From Syncephalis fuscata (Eukaryota > Zoopagomycota > Zoopagomycetes > Zoopagales > Piptocephalidaceae), in the NCBI GenBank assembly GCA_025786725.1, contig JAHLTZ010000004.1, positions 372,001-436,000 of the forward strand: a stretch of 64,000 bases of DNA, written 5' to 3'. A program made the translations under genes and the position numbers. Positions 11,142 to 21,764 of this stretch are shown in pieces. The notes under the pieces are model-generated. The model was not told where the DNA came from. It searched no databases and worked only from the letters and a program-made list of their open reading frames with translations. How positions within the stretch are numbered: position 1 is the stretch's first letter; each line of letters opens with the position of its first letter.

Positions 11142-13980
11142 TTAAACAGTTTTTTTGTTTGATTCAGTCGAGACAGGGGCCACTTGTTCAATGGCTGTTG
11201 TAGTGCCATGTCGTCCAGTCTTTGTATCAAATGTCTTCTTTGATACAGCACGGTATGGATAGGCAACCAATCGTGGCCAGTCAACAAATTGATCGGCATG
11301 CTCGAGGACTAAACTGATACACGCACCAAGTAGTCCGAACCAAAGGGTGCACCATAGTAAAAAGACAAATGAGAAGAAGCCTGAAATATGGTTAGTTTGA
11401 TCAATAGTTGATATTATAGAAATACATACTGTCTGCACTTGATAGTATAAAACTTAAAAAGATAACCACCATTGATGCTAATAGAACCCATGGTACCTAT
11501 TAATCAATATTAGTATTTGAACTGTTAAATATAATACTACAAGTAATTATTATTATTATTATTATTATTGATACTTACTGCTTGTCCAATGGCCGTCACC
11601 TTGACAAGAAGTGGTGACATTCGAGTTGAATCAATTTCATATTCACCAAGTAAAATGTCATAGGCATCCTAAATATTATATTTATTAGATTCATTACCAT
11701 TAGTCTTGATTTTTGTTATTATTGTTAAGTAAAGTAATTACCTGGCGAGCACCATCCATAAAGTTATTCTTTACATAGCGAACAATGGAATTGCTCAAGT
11801 CTTGAAGTGCACCTGCCTTGGTACGCTTGCCAGTACTAGTTACCATAGTGGTATTAATAAATACAATATTACTGTAGCTAGTCTATACTATTACTTACCG
11901 AGTAAAGTCGGTCTTAAGTGCGCCAGTACCCGAATAGGCCACGCTAATAGCATTGGCATTATCGGCCCATACTAATAAAATGCATTATTAATTGTTAATT
12001 ACTAGCTATTAATTACTAGTTATTAATAACAACTTACTATTACGGAAAATAAGTTCAAAAACTGGATAGTTCTGTATCATTTCATTGGGGCCTAGTACAC
12101 CGACTGAGGCCAGTTGGCGTACCAACACATCACGAGCAACTGCCGATTGAACAACATTGGTACGATCTAGGCAGTCCATACAGTTGGTACGCACTACTGA
12201 GCTCTGCTTCCTTGTAACGTTAACTGATCCATCAGTATTCAATGTTTGTTCGAAATAACTATATTATTATTATAATAATAAAATTAACAAAGGCAATTCA
12301 AATCATTAACGCAATATTTACCCTTGTTTCTCGACATCGTCTTTGATATCATTCAACAATAGACGAATACGATCCCATCGCATACGACTACACTCTTTGT
12401 GGAAATCAAAGTGAATATACCGAATACTAGGATCATTCAATTCGGCCATCGTTGAACGGAACACATCACTCATAGGCTTTTCATAGCCATGCTTGTTTAC
12501 AAGATTCACAACAATCTGTGGTCCATACAAGGCTATTTGATCGTTGAAGTGTTTACGGGCGGCACTAAGCTATATTCAGATTAGTTATTGACGCTTATTA
12601 TACATGAACACCTACTGAATCTTGTTTTGTATCTAGATGCAATGTTGGGGTGTATTTCAATGTGCAGACCTGTGCCCAATAGACTGGAATAGAGCCGCGT
12701 GTCTGTATAAAAGACATTCTTCGACGGAGTCCTGACTTGTTCATGTCGTGAAGTACAACAATCTGTTCAGTCTCCACTTGATTGGCGACATTGCCTTCGA
12801 CATCAACACCACGGCGGAAGAACCGGGTACCTACATTAAATGATGTCATTAATCTTTATGGTTAATCAAACTTACTATTGATACTTACCTACTCGGTGAC
12901 GACTACGTCTTGATATTAATGCAAAGTCAAAAGATGCTTTATTAATCTCGACATGTCGAATTTCCAAAACTAGTATTTAATTAGTTTATTGTTATCCAGT
13001 ACTAGTTGTAATTATTACTTACAGCCAAAAATAACTGGCATGATATAAGCACCAGCCTAGAAATAGTCATTCAGCTATTTATAAGCTATTTCATAAATTT
13101 ATTTACCTCTGGCGACTTTTGGGCCAATTCAATCAAATCACGTTGAAGATGGCGATTCCAAAAGAAACGGTCCTTACTCTAATAACAATAATAGTATTAG
13201 TAACTGACTACTATTAATAGATTATAGCTAATACGTACACGCTCCCATAATGGCTGATCAGATCGCACAGGAATGGTGGATTCTCGTTGAATAGATTGAG
13301 TTAGATTGTACGTAAATGAAAAATAATAGCTTGGAAAAGCCAGTGCAGCCTTAAGTAGGCGTACATAGACCTCTTCATCTGCTTTCTAATTCGACATGCA
13401 TTATATTAATACATAGTATCAATAGTTAAATCACTAGTTATTTACCTGTCGTGGCGTTAAATGTGCATCACTGCGAGCATATCGAAATAGTTGTGTGTCC
13501 TTGATTGTATAAATGTCATGGCCATCAAGACAGCCAACCCATTGTCGATCCGTAATAACAATTAAGTAATTGCCTAATTGGTGCGCGTTAATGCTTTAGT
13601 TAACCTTTGTTGCTATATGCACTTACCAGATAGTAGACGTATTGTGCCTAGAATGCCATGACATGTAATAATCTTCTCTGCCTTGCCTGGATAAGCATCT
13701 TGCGTATCTAATACAAATAAATAAATAGATAGATAAACAAGATAATTAGTTATATAATAAACTAAAAGGCATCCACTTACTGCCAGTTGATGCCACGCCC
13801 GTTGCACGTTGCAATATAAGCTTAGGAGCATTACTCTTGCCTCTAGGTGCAGCAGTTGTTGCACTTAGTGGTTCAAAGACAAACGCATCTGGATAGACGT
13901 AACTGTAGCATAGACGAGTTATATACTTGTAACGTCATCAGGCCGCAGTCTACTTACAGCTTCAATACCTCATAAAGCAT
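11142..13980 (-). CDS. SAC1: Sac1 phosphoinositide phosphatase (PI4P phosphatase of ER/Golgi)
   Basis: Minus-strand gene of about 15 exons, starting at 13980 with MLYEVLKL and ending at 11142. Exons traced in phase include 13980-13958, 13902-13781, 13707-13627, 13573-13446, 13385-13239, 13178-13107, 13056-13023, 12969-12889, 12830-12616, 12569-12322, 12258-12038, 11971-11899, 11835-11742, 11668-11579, 11496-11430 and 11380-11142. The catalytic CX5R loop is in [16 protein letters not shown]. Sac-domain landmarks include [21 protein letters not shown] and [23 protein letters not shown]. Two C-terminal hydrophobic segments ([18 protein letters not shown] and [20 protein letters not shown]) anchor it in the membrane, as in yeast Sac1. 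It dephosphorylates PI4P. All junctions are GT-AG and phases agree, so the gene looks intact. Confidence 0.93.
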
Positions 13981-14259
13981 GATGAGCTAATATCAAACAA
14001 GTTTCAATGTCAAAGCGTCTACTACGCCAACAAATAGACAAACACAATAAAAGAGCCCGTTCGAAACGGCGTTGATGGCAATAACAGCAGTGAAAACACG
14101 AAAGAGAGGAGTGGTAGAGAAATGGTCGGGTGTGTCGGTCTACCTGCGTAATAAATCCCGTCGTTATTAATATTAATATTATTGTCGCTATTGCTATTGT
14201 TATTTTCTCGATCTTAACCATAGTGAATCTCACGCGTGACAACGTGTCAACACTTCAGC
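13981..14259. promoter_or_regulatory. Divergent intergenic region SAC1 / MAD2
   Basis: 279 bp between the SAC1 start codon (minus) and the MAD2 start codon (plus). It must carry both promoters and both 5' UTRs. There is no clear TATA box. Purine-rich on one side and AT-rich around 14160-14215. Confidence 0.6.
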
Positions 14260-15281
14260 ATGTCAACTGAGCAAGCCCACAAGATCACGCTCAAGGGCTC
14301 TACTGCCATTGTTGTGGAGTTTTTTGGTTAGTATTCTCATAAGACATATGGTTATACCGCCACGTGGATATAGCATGCGCTAACGTGGATTATTCTTAGA
14401 ATACAGTATTCATAGGTAAGTCAAAGAACAGTAGGCAAAGTGCATAGCAGTAGACAGTATGGCTTAATGGCTTATAATAGCATTCTATTTCAACGTGGCC
14501 TCTATCCGCCTGAGGATTTCAAAATGTCCAAGAAATATGGACTTAATATGATGATTTCTACTGATGATAGTTTAAAGAACTATCTTAAAGAAGTGCTAAC
14601 TCAGTTAGAAGGTATGTAGCCATCTATTTGTTTATTATAAATACATAAGCATTAGTAACAATATTACATTATAGCTTGGATGTTAGAAGGCAAAGTAAAA
14701 CGTCTTGTATTTGTTGTAATGTCTCGAGAGACACGACAAGTCCTAGAACGTTGGCAGTTTGATATTCAAGTTGTTCAATCGTCAGATACAACAGATAATA
14801 GGTAATTACGTTTATTATTATTATTATCATTATTATTATTACTTCTTACTGTAAACTAACTATAATATAGTGACAAGCCAGTAAAGACCGAGAAAGAAAT
14901 CAACGCCGAAATTCAAGCTATTATGCGACAAATTACTGCTAGTGTTACTTTTCTACCCATGCTTGAAGAGCCATGTAATTATTTGTAGCTATAAATGATG
15001 TCATACCACTAACGCGGGGAATATCGGACAGGCACATTTAACATTGTTGTCTACGCTGATCACAACGCAGAAGTACCCACAACATGGAACGATACAGATC
15101 CTCATTATATTCAACAGAATGAAGAACAAGTAAGTAGTAGTAGTAGTAGTACAGCTATATTAGATATTGTTTATATAATATAATTTGTTATTATGATGAC
15201 TAGGTACGTTTGCGTTCATTCTCTACTACTGTACACAAGATTGATGCGCTGGTCTCTTATCGATTAAACCAAAATCCGTAA
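14260..15281 (+). CDS. MAD2: Mad2 spindle-checkpoint HORMA protein
   Basis: HORMA-domain protein of the spindle assembly checkpoint, which binds Mad1 and Cdc20 at unattached kinetochores. Exons: 14260-14326, 14400-14415 (16 nt), 14481-14611, 14675-14801, 14871-14974, 15032-15129 and 15204-15281. The joined protein starts MSTEQAHKITLKGSTAIVVE and contains LFQRGLYPPEDFKMSKKYGL, a WQFDIQ strand, the HORMA core, and the C-terminal safety-belt region with FNIVVYADHNAEVP, TDPHYIQ, and the ending FSTTVHKIDALVSYRL. Length and order match Mad2 throughout. The 16-nt second exon shows that this genome does splice very small exons, which is relevant to the array at 19.7-21.8 kb. Confidence 0.95.
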
Positions 15282-15683
15282 TAATGCTCGTGTATAATTC
15301 TACTTATAAATCATTTGCTTATTACGGCTTAAACGACTGGATTAGTCTTATTTAATTGAATTAATGCTATTTAATTGATTGATCAATGGCTTAAATGGAG
15401 AATGGTAAAAAAATCAAAAATCAAATGTCAAATCAAATCTTCCGATCAATTCCGTTATAGTGATTTTCCAATATTTATATCTCATAATTTATTCACCGCC
15501 TTACACATAGCATGTCGCGTGTCTTTACGTCATATAGAAATAGAAATAGAAATATATAACTAGTGGAACTATATACACACACACACTTATATATATATTC
15601 CATCTGACTTTGCACACACATATCTCCACACACACTTACACTTCCTTCTTCTACTCTTTCTTTACTGTTCTACACTATTGGTC
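15282..15683. promoter_or_regulatory. MAD2 3' flank and KGD1 promoter
   Basis: 402 bp spacer. A TATATATATA stretch at about 15588-15598 lies 85-95 bp upstream of the KGD1 start and is a plausible TATA element. A CA-rich and CT-rich leader follows (15610-15670). No gene seen. Confidence 0.5.
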
Positions 15684-18600
15684 ATGCTGTCGCCGTTGCT
15701 TCAGCAATCTATACGCAGGGCACTGCGTCCTGCGGCATCCTCGTTACGTGCAGCATATCGACCACCTGCGTTTGGCCTATTTGCCACCCAACGTGCACAA
15801 TATGCTACCGCATCGCCCAACAACAGTGAGTCCTTTTTACAAGGTAGTTCGGCCAACTACGTTGATGAAATGTACCGAGCCTGGCGACATGATCCAAGCT
15901 CGGTGCATTTATCATGGCAAACTTACTTTAAAAACATTGCCGGTGGTGCACCACCCGGCCAGGCCTACCAAGCTCCGCCAACACTTGTACCCGGCAGTGT
16001 AGTGATGCCTGCAGGTACGGCTATAGGAGGAGCGGCTGCAGTGAAGTCGGCGACTAGTCAATCAGACGACATTTTCGACCATCTTAAAGTGCAACTATTG
16101 GTACGTGCCTACCAAATGCGCGGTCATCACTTGGCCAGACTAGATCCACTGGGCATTTTGGACGCAGATCTTGATTCCTCGTTTCCACAAGAATTAGAAA
16201 TTGAAAACTATGGATTTACGGCCAAGGATCTTGATCGTGAGATTACACTTGGGCCAGGCATGCTTCCAGGCTTCATTACCTACGAACGACCTACGATGAA
16301 GCTACGTGAAATTATTGAGCATCTTAAAGAAATATACTGTAAGCATTAAATTAAATTGAAATAAATAAACATGTATGCTAATTAATTAACGTGTCTTTTA
16401 GGTGGCTCTATCGGTATTGAGTATTGCCATATTCCAGATCGCAACCTATGTAACTGGATTCGTCAACGAATCGAGATTCCAACGCGTTATCGCTACTCTG
16501 TTGACGAAAAGCGTATGATTCTTGACCGCCTTATTTGGTCGGATTCATTTGAACGTTTTGTTGCTAGTAAATTCCCAAGCGAGAAGCGTTTTGGTCTTGA
16601 GGGCTGCGAATCTCTTATTCCTGGTATGAAGGCATTGATTGATCGTAGTGTTGATCTAGGCATTCGTTCGATTGTTATGGGTATGCCGCATCGTGGACGT
16701 CTTAATGTACTTAGTAATGTCGTTCGCAAGCAGAATGAATCCATCTTTTGCGAATTCAGTGGCGTACAAGGCCCATCAGAAGTCGAAGGCTCGGGCGATG
16801 TTAAATACCATCTTGGTATGAACTACGATCGACCCACACCGAGTGGCAAACGTGTACACTTGTCACTTGAAGCAAATCCATCGCATTTGGAGGCTGTGGA
16901 TCCAGTTGTACTGGGCAAGACACGTGCACTTCAATTCTACGCGGGAGATGAGCCAGAGCGTACTCATAGTATGGGCGTATTAATGCACGGCGATGCGGCA
17001 TTTGCTGCTCAAGGTGTTGTTTACGAAACACTTGGCATGTCCGACTTGCCATCCTATACTACAGGCGGTACAATCCACGTTGTTGTTAATAATCAAATTG
17101 GATTTACAACTGATCCTCGTTTTGCTCGCTCTACACCCTATTGTACCGATGTGGCCAAGGTAGTCAACGCGCCAGTATTCCACGTCAACGGCGATGACGT
17201 TGAAGCTGTGGTATTTGTATGCCAACTAGCTGCAGAATGGCGTCAAACATTCAAGAAGGATGTTGTTGTCGATATTGTTTGCTATCGTAAACAAGGCCAC
17301 AACGAAACAGACCAGCCAAGCTTTACCCAACCATTGATGTACCGTAAAATTAAAGAACAAAAGCCAGCACTACAGCTCTATGAAGAGCGTCTTCTTAACG
17401 AAGGCTCATTCACTGCTGATGAAATTAAACAGATGAAGGACCGTGTATGGAAGATGCTTGAAGAGTCGTATTCAGCCAGCAAGAACTACGAACCTACACC
17501 ACGCGAATGGATGGCCAGTATCTGGAATGGCTTCAAGTCACCTAGAGAATTGGCGAATGAAACTACGCGTACCTACCCAACTGGTGCTCCAAGAGATATG
17601 CTAGAACATATTGGCCGTGTTATTAGTTCATATCCAAACGACTTTAATGTGCATCCTAATCTGGCACGTATTCTTAAAACACGTCGCAAAACTATTGATG
17701 AAGGTGCCAACATCGATTGGCCAACAGCTGAAGCGTTAGCATTTGGCAGTCTGCTTATGGAAGGCAAGCACGTACGACTTAGTGGCCAGGATGTAGAGCG
17801 CGGTACATTCTCTCAACGCCATGCTGTTCTACATAACCAGGATAACGAACAACAATACATTTCGCTTGGTCGACTTGATCCACAACAAGCACCATTTACC
17901 ATTTGTAACTCTTCGCTGTCAGAGTTTGGCGCACTCGGTTACGAGTATGGCTATTCGCTTGTCAGCCCAAATGCGCTAGTTATGTGGGAGGCGCAATTTG
18001 GTGACTTTGCCAACAATGCCCAATGCATTATTGATCAGTTTATTGCATCTGGCGAAAAGAAATGGCTGCAACGTACTGGTCTTACTATGCTTTTGCCACA
18101 CGGCTATGACGGCCAAGGTCCAGAACATAGCAGTGGACGCATTGAACGTTTCTTACAGCTATGTGACGACAATCCATACCACTATCCAACACCAGAAAAG
18201 TTGGCGCGACAACACCAGGACTGTAATATGCAAGTTGTATATGCCAGTACACCGGCTAATTACTTCCATGCATTACGTCGTCAATTATTCCGCGACTTCC
18301 GTAAGCCTATGATTGTTTTCACTTCAAAATCATTGCTTCGCCACCCATTGGCCCGCTCAACACTTGCTGAAATGACTGACGAGACTATTTTCCGTCGTTA
18401 CATCCCTGAGGAAGACGTGAAGCAAGAGCTTGTGGCCAATGATAAGATTCGTCGACACATTCTTTGCTCAGGCCAAGTCTACTACAAGTTGGTACAAGCG
18501 CGTGAACAACGCGGTATTAAGGATGTGGCCATCAGCCGAGTGGAGCAAATCAGTCCATTCCCTTACGATTTGATTAAGCCACATTTGGACCAGTATCCAA

Positions 18601-18815
18601 ACGCTGAAATCTTCTGGTGCCAAGAAGAGCCGCTAAACTTTGGTGCTTGGACCTACGTTGAGCCGCGCATTATCACGGCCATGCAGGAAACCCAACACCA
18701 CAATAAGGCCAAGGTTTCGTATGCTGGCCGTGGTCCTACAGGTGCAGTTGCCACTGGCAAAAAGAAGCTGCATCTTAAGCAGGAAGAAATGATATTAGAT
18801 GCTGCGCTTTCTTAA
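15684..18815 (+). CDS. KGD1: 2-oxoglutarate dehydrogenase E1, mitochondrial
   Basis: Thiamine-diphosphate E1 component of the TCA-cycle 2-oxoglutarate dehydrogenase complex. Two exons, 15684-16338 and 16402-18815, give 1022 residues, the usual length. The presequence is [22 protein letters not shown]-like, Arg/Ser/Ala-rich, before the E2-binding-type segment [21 protein letters not shown]. ThDP-fold motifs are present: [35 protein letters not shown] (GD of the Mg/ThDP motif), [33 protein letters not shown]. The C-terminal transketolase-like halves follow ([54 protein letters not shown]). An in-frame ATG lies 6 nt upstream (15678). Codon use is the strongest of the window, as expected for a highly expressed gene. 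Confidence 0.97.
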
Positions 18816-19669
18816 ACTGCAATTAAGCTTCTGATTTATAAGAATTTTATTAGTAAAGCAAATTATTAAAAAAGCAATGATTCTTTCGAATGTTATATGT
18901 ATCACAGTATAGTATATAGCACATTAAATTTAAAATAATAACTATAATAGCGAAAGCGGTTTATTATTATTATGTTTTAATGGCATTGTTTAACATCCAA
19001 ACTAGACGTAGCTTTATAAAATAGCTTATTCTTTTCATAGCAAAACAAGCACAAATCGTTTAGAAAAGCATTTGTAATTATTTTTGGGTTATAGTAAACC
19101 AAACTATCAACATCTTCTATACGGCTTCGTAGGTGCCATGTCCTATTCATTTAATTAACTGCGGCAACTAAAAGTAGTTTCTTTTAAGACATAGCTAGAT
19201 AATAGGCTAAAGAACAAAAATAGTAAATTACTGCATATTAATTAGTCTGTTGTCCGCTCTCGTTTTATCCATTCTTTTTCAATAAAGTTTACTACTAGTT
19301 CTCAATCACACTATTATAACTCTAATATTAGTATATCTACTTGAGTAATATTTGCTAATTTTTACGCTTAAATAAAATATGAATATAAACCCAACAAATT
19401 GATAAAATATAATTAAATAGAACCATGTATTTATTACTACAACTTTGTATAGTTGAATAGATCCAATTAAAACTAGACTTGTTGGTAATATAATAAAATC
19501 ACTGATTAAAGGTTGAATAACTGGGGCATTGGATGAAGCTTGCTATAGATATGTAAGTAGGCTAAGCGGCAGCTGTTGAATGGTCTTGTTTTCCGCCGAA
19601 TACATACCTAAAGTATATTGAACTAGCAGCTTGATTATGCTACCAGTTCTAACGCCATGGGTATACCGG
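18816..19669. other. Intergenic, convergent 3' ends of KGD1 and the micro-exon gene
   Basis: AT-rich spacer with no ORF of interest. AATAAA-like motifs for both strands are scattered (for example 19278-19290 and 19370-19378). No repeat units of the adjacent array extend into it. Confidence 0.5.
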
Positions 19670-21764
19670 TTAAATTATTTCTGTAAATGCATATAAGTAA
19701 TGAATAAACCAGTAATATACACTATTGCTTACCTCCTGTTAATATTGAATTATTAATGCATATAGTACATATCATGTAGTTAGTGCATAGTCAATTTATA
19801 TACAATATTACATACCAACTATTAATATTAAATCGTTGGCAGGCACAATACGTAATAAGAATTAGTGTATAGTGGATTTATATATAATACCACTTACGGC
19901 CTATTAGTATTAAATGGCCGGTACCAACAATGAATATTTAATTAGCACATAATTAGCCAAGATACCATACCACTTATATCCTATTGATATCCGGTTGTCG
20001 ATACACAGAATGTATAGCATGCAATTAGTGCATAGGCAATTATTATAAAATCTCACTTACGGCCTATTATATCAAGTTGTTAACAAACACATTAATAGCA
20101 TATGGTTAATGCATAGCTAATTAATATACTATGCCACTTACAGACTGTTAATATTAAGTCATTAATAGACACAATAAATAGCTTTAGGTTAGTGCATAAA
20201 CAAATAATATGGAACATCACTTACAGTCTATTAATATTAAGTTGTTGATACAAACAGTGAAAAAGTAATTAATGTATAATCATATAATATAAAATATTGC
20301 TTACAACCTATTGGTATCAAGCCATTAATGCACGCAGTAAATAGTAAGCAATTAGTTAGTAGTCAATGAAGATACAATAGCACTTACGAGCTATCAATAT
20401 TAGATTATAGATACACACAGTATATGGTATGTAATTAATGCATAGTCAATTTCTATATAATGCCACTTACGATCTATCAATGTAGGCCATTGACGAATTC
20501 AGCGTATAGTATGTAGTCAGCACATAACCAATTGCTATAGAATATCACTTACCGACTATTGATATTAGTAGTAGTATACGCGGCATATATAGTTTAATTA
20601 ATGTACAGTTAAATAACATACAGCTTTACTTACATTCTATTTGCATTAAGTTATTAATTCATATAGTATATAAAATGTAGTTAGTACATAACTCATCAGT
20701 ATGCAAAGTTGCTTACGACCTATTATATCAAATTATTAATATGCACAATAAATAGTATTTAACAGTATACAGCTAATTGGTATAAAATGTTACTTACAAG
20801 CTATTAATATTAGTTATTGATACGCGCAGCACATAGCATGTGATTAGTACTTAGCCAATTAATATACAATGTTACTCACATTCTGTTAATATCAAATCGT
20901 CAACATAAATATAATGAGCATGTAATTAGCAGATAGCCACTAGTATATAATATCACCTACTATCTATTAATATCAAGTTGTTGATGTAAACAGCACATAG
21001 AATGCGATCAGTATATATCCAATTAATATATAATGTCACTTACTGCCTATTAGCATTAAGTCATTGATACACACAATGTATAACATATTAGCAATGCATG
21101 GCTAGTTGTTATATAATGTTACTTACAGCCTGTTAGTATCAGATTGTCGATACACATAATAGATAGCATGCAATTAGCGTATGGCTAATTGATATATAGC
21201 GTCACTTACCAGCTATTAGTATTAAATTGTTGATACACACAGTATATGGCATGTAATTAGTGTATAGTTAATTAATATGCAATAGTACTTACATTCTATT
21301 GATTTTTGTTTGGCAAAAAAATATTTAGTTAAATTGTCAGCTGACATACAGTAAAGCTTACGTCCTAGTAATGTCCATTCAGCATATTAGCATGACAAAT
21401 ATAACATTTGATTCGCTAGCTTATAATAAACTTACTTTTAGCCAATAGTACTGATTTAGTCATGTACATTAAAAGTAATATTTAATTAGCAAATATATAG
21501 CTATTAATGTTTTAAACTACGGGCTGATACATGTGTTTTTACGTTTGTCATGTGTATGATGGTAGCATACAATAAGTATTGGAACAGTAATCCATCACCA
21601 TGACTTACCATCTAATAGTATCTTTGGTTAAACATAGCGTTATTGTATATTTATTATAATTTCGACATACCACGACGACCTAGAGCTGGCTTAGCATCCA
21701 CAGAGGTTGTAGTAATTGCAAGGGCCATGGCAAGGGCGCAAACGACGGCAATAGAAAGCTTCAT
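19670..21764 (-). CDS. Secreted four-cysteine peptide precursor encoded mostly by 3-nt exons
   Basis: Exon 1 (21764-21671) codes for a signal peptide (MKLSIAVVCALAMALAITTT) plus a short pro-region and ends in phase 1. Then come 22 exons of exactly 3 nt, a 15-nt exon (21450-21436) and a last 11-nt exon (19680-19670). The 3-nt exons end-coordinates are 21611-21609, 21364-21362, 21295-21293, 21212-21210, 21129-21127, 21046-21044, 20963-20961, 20882-20880, 20800-20798, 20719-20717, 20636-20634, 20555-20553, 20473-20471, 20390-20388, 20307-20305, 20227-20225, 20144-20142, 20063-20061, 19980-19978, 19900-19898, 19818-19816 and 19735-19733. Joined length is 186 nt: 61 residues plus stop, without a break. 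A Lys-Arg site ends at residue 38. The 23-residue mature part starts with Gln and has cysteines at its positions 4, 8, 16 and 18 (C-x3-C-x7-C-x-C). All introns are AG-terminated; 23 of 24 start with GT. No family recognised. The model is from sequence alone. Confidence 0.75.
19733..21295 (-). repeat. Tandem array of homologous introns, period 80-83 bp
   Basis: About 19 units, each reading on the minus strand as GTAAGT, a conserved AT-rich body (with TGCACTAATTACATG-like and GTGTATCAACAAC-like blocks), then TTGATATTAATAG, then three variable bases. Spacing between successive triplets is 83, 83, 83, 81, 82, 81, 83, 81, 82, 83, 83, 80, 83, 81, 83, 80, 82 and 83 bp. The bodies are recognisably related but diverged, so this is not a young minisatellite. 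The splice-site-like ends are the best conserved part and the three bases between them the least. Confidence 0.9.

Noticed and set aside
17998-18312. Second-frame ORF of 104 residues inside KGD1
   Set aside because: Shadow frame of a highly conserved enzyme.
19733-21295. Reading the 80-83 bp array as a CRISPR or plain satellite
   Set aside because: Eukaryotic context. Repeats are diverged in the body while the AG-NNN-GT core is kept, and no spacer/repeat alternation of the CRISPR kind exists.
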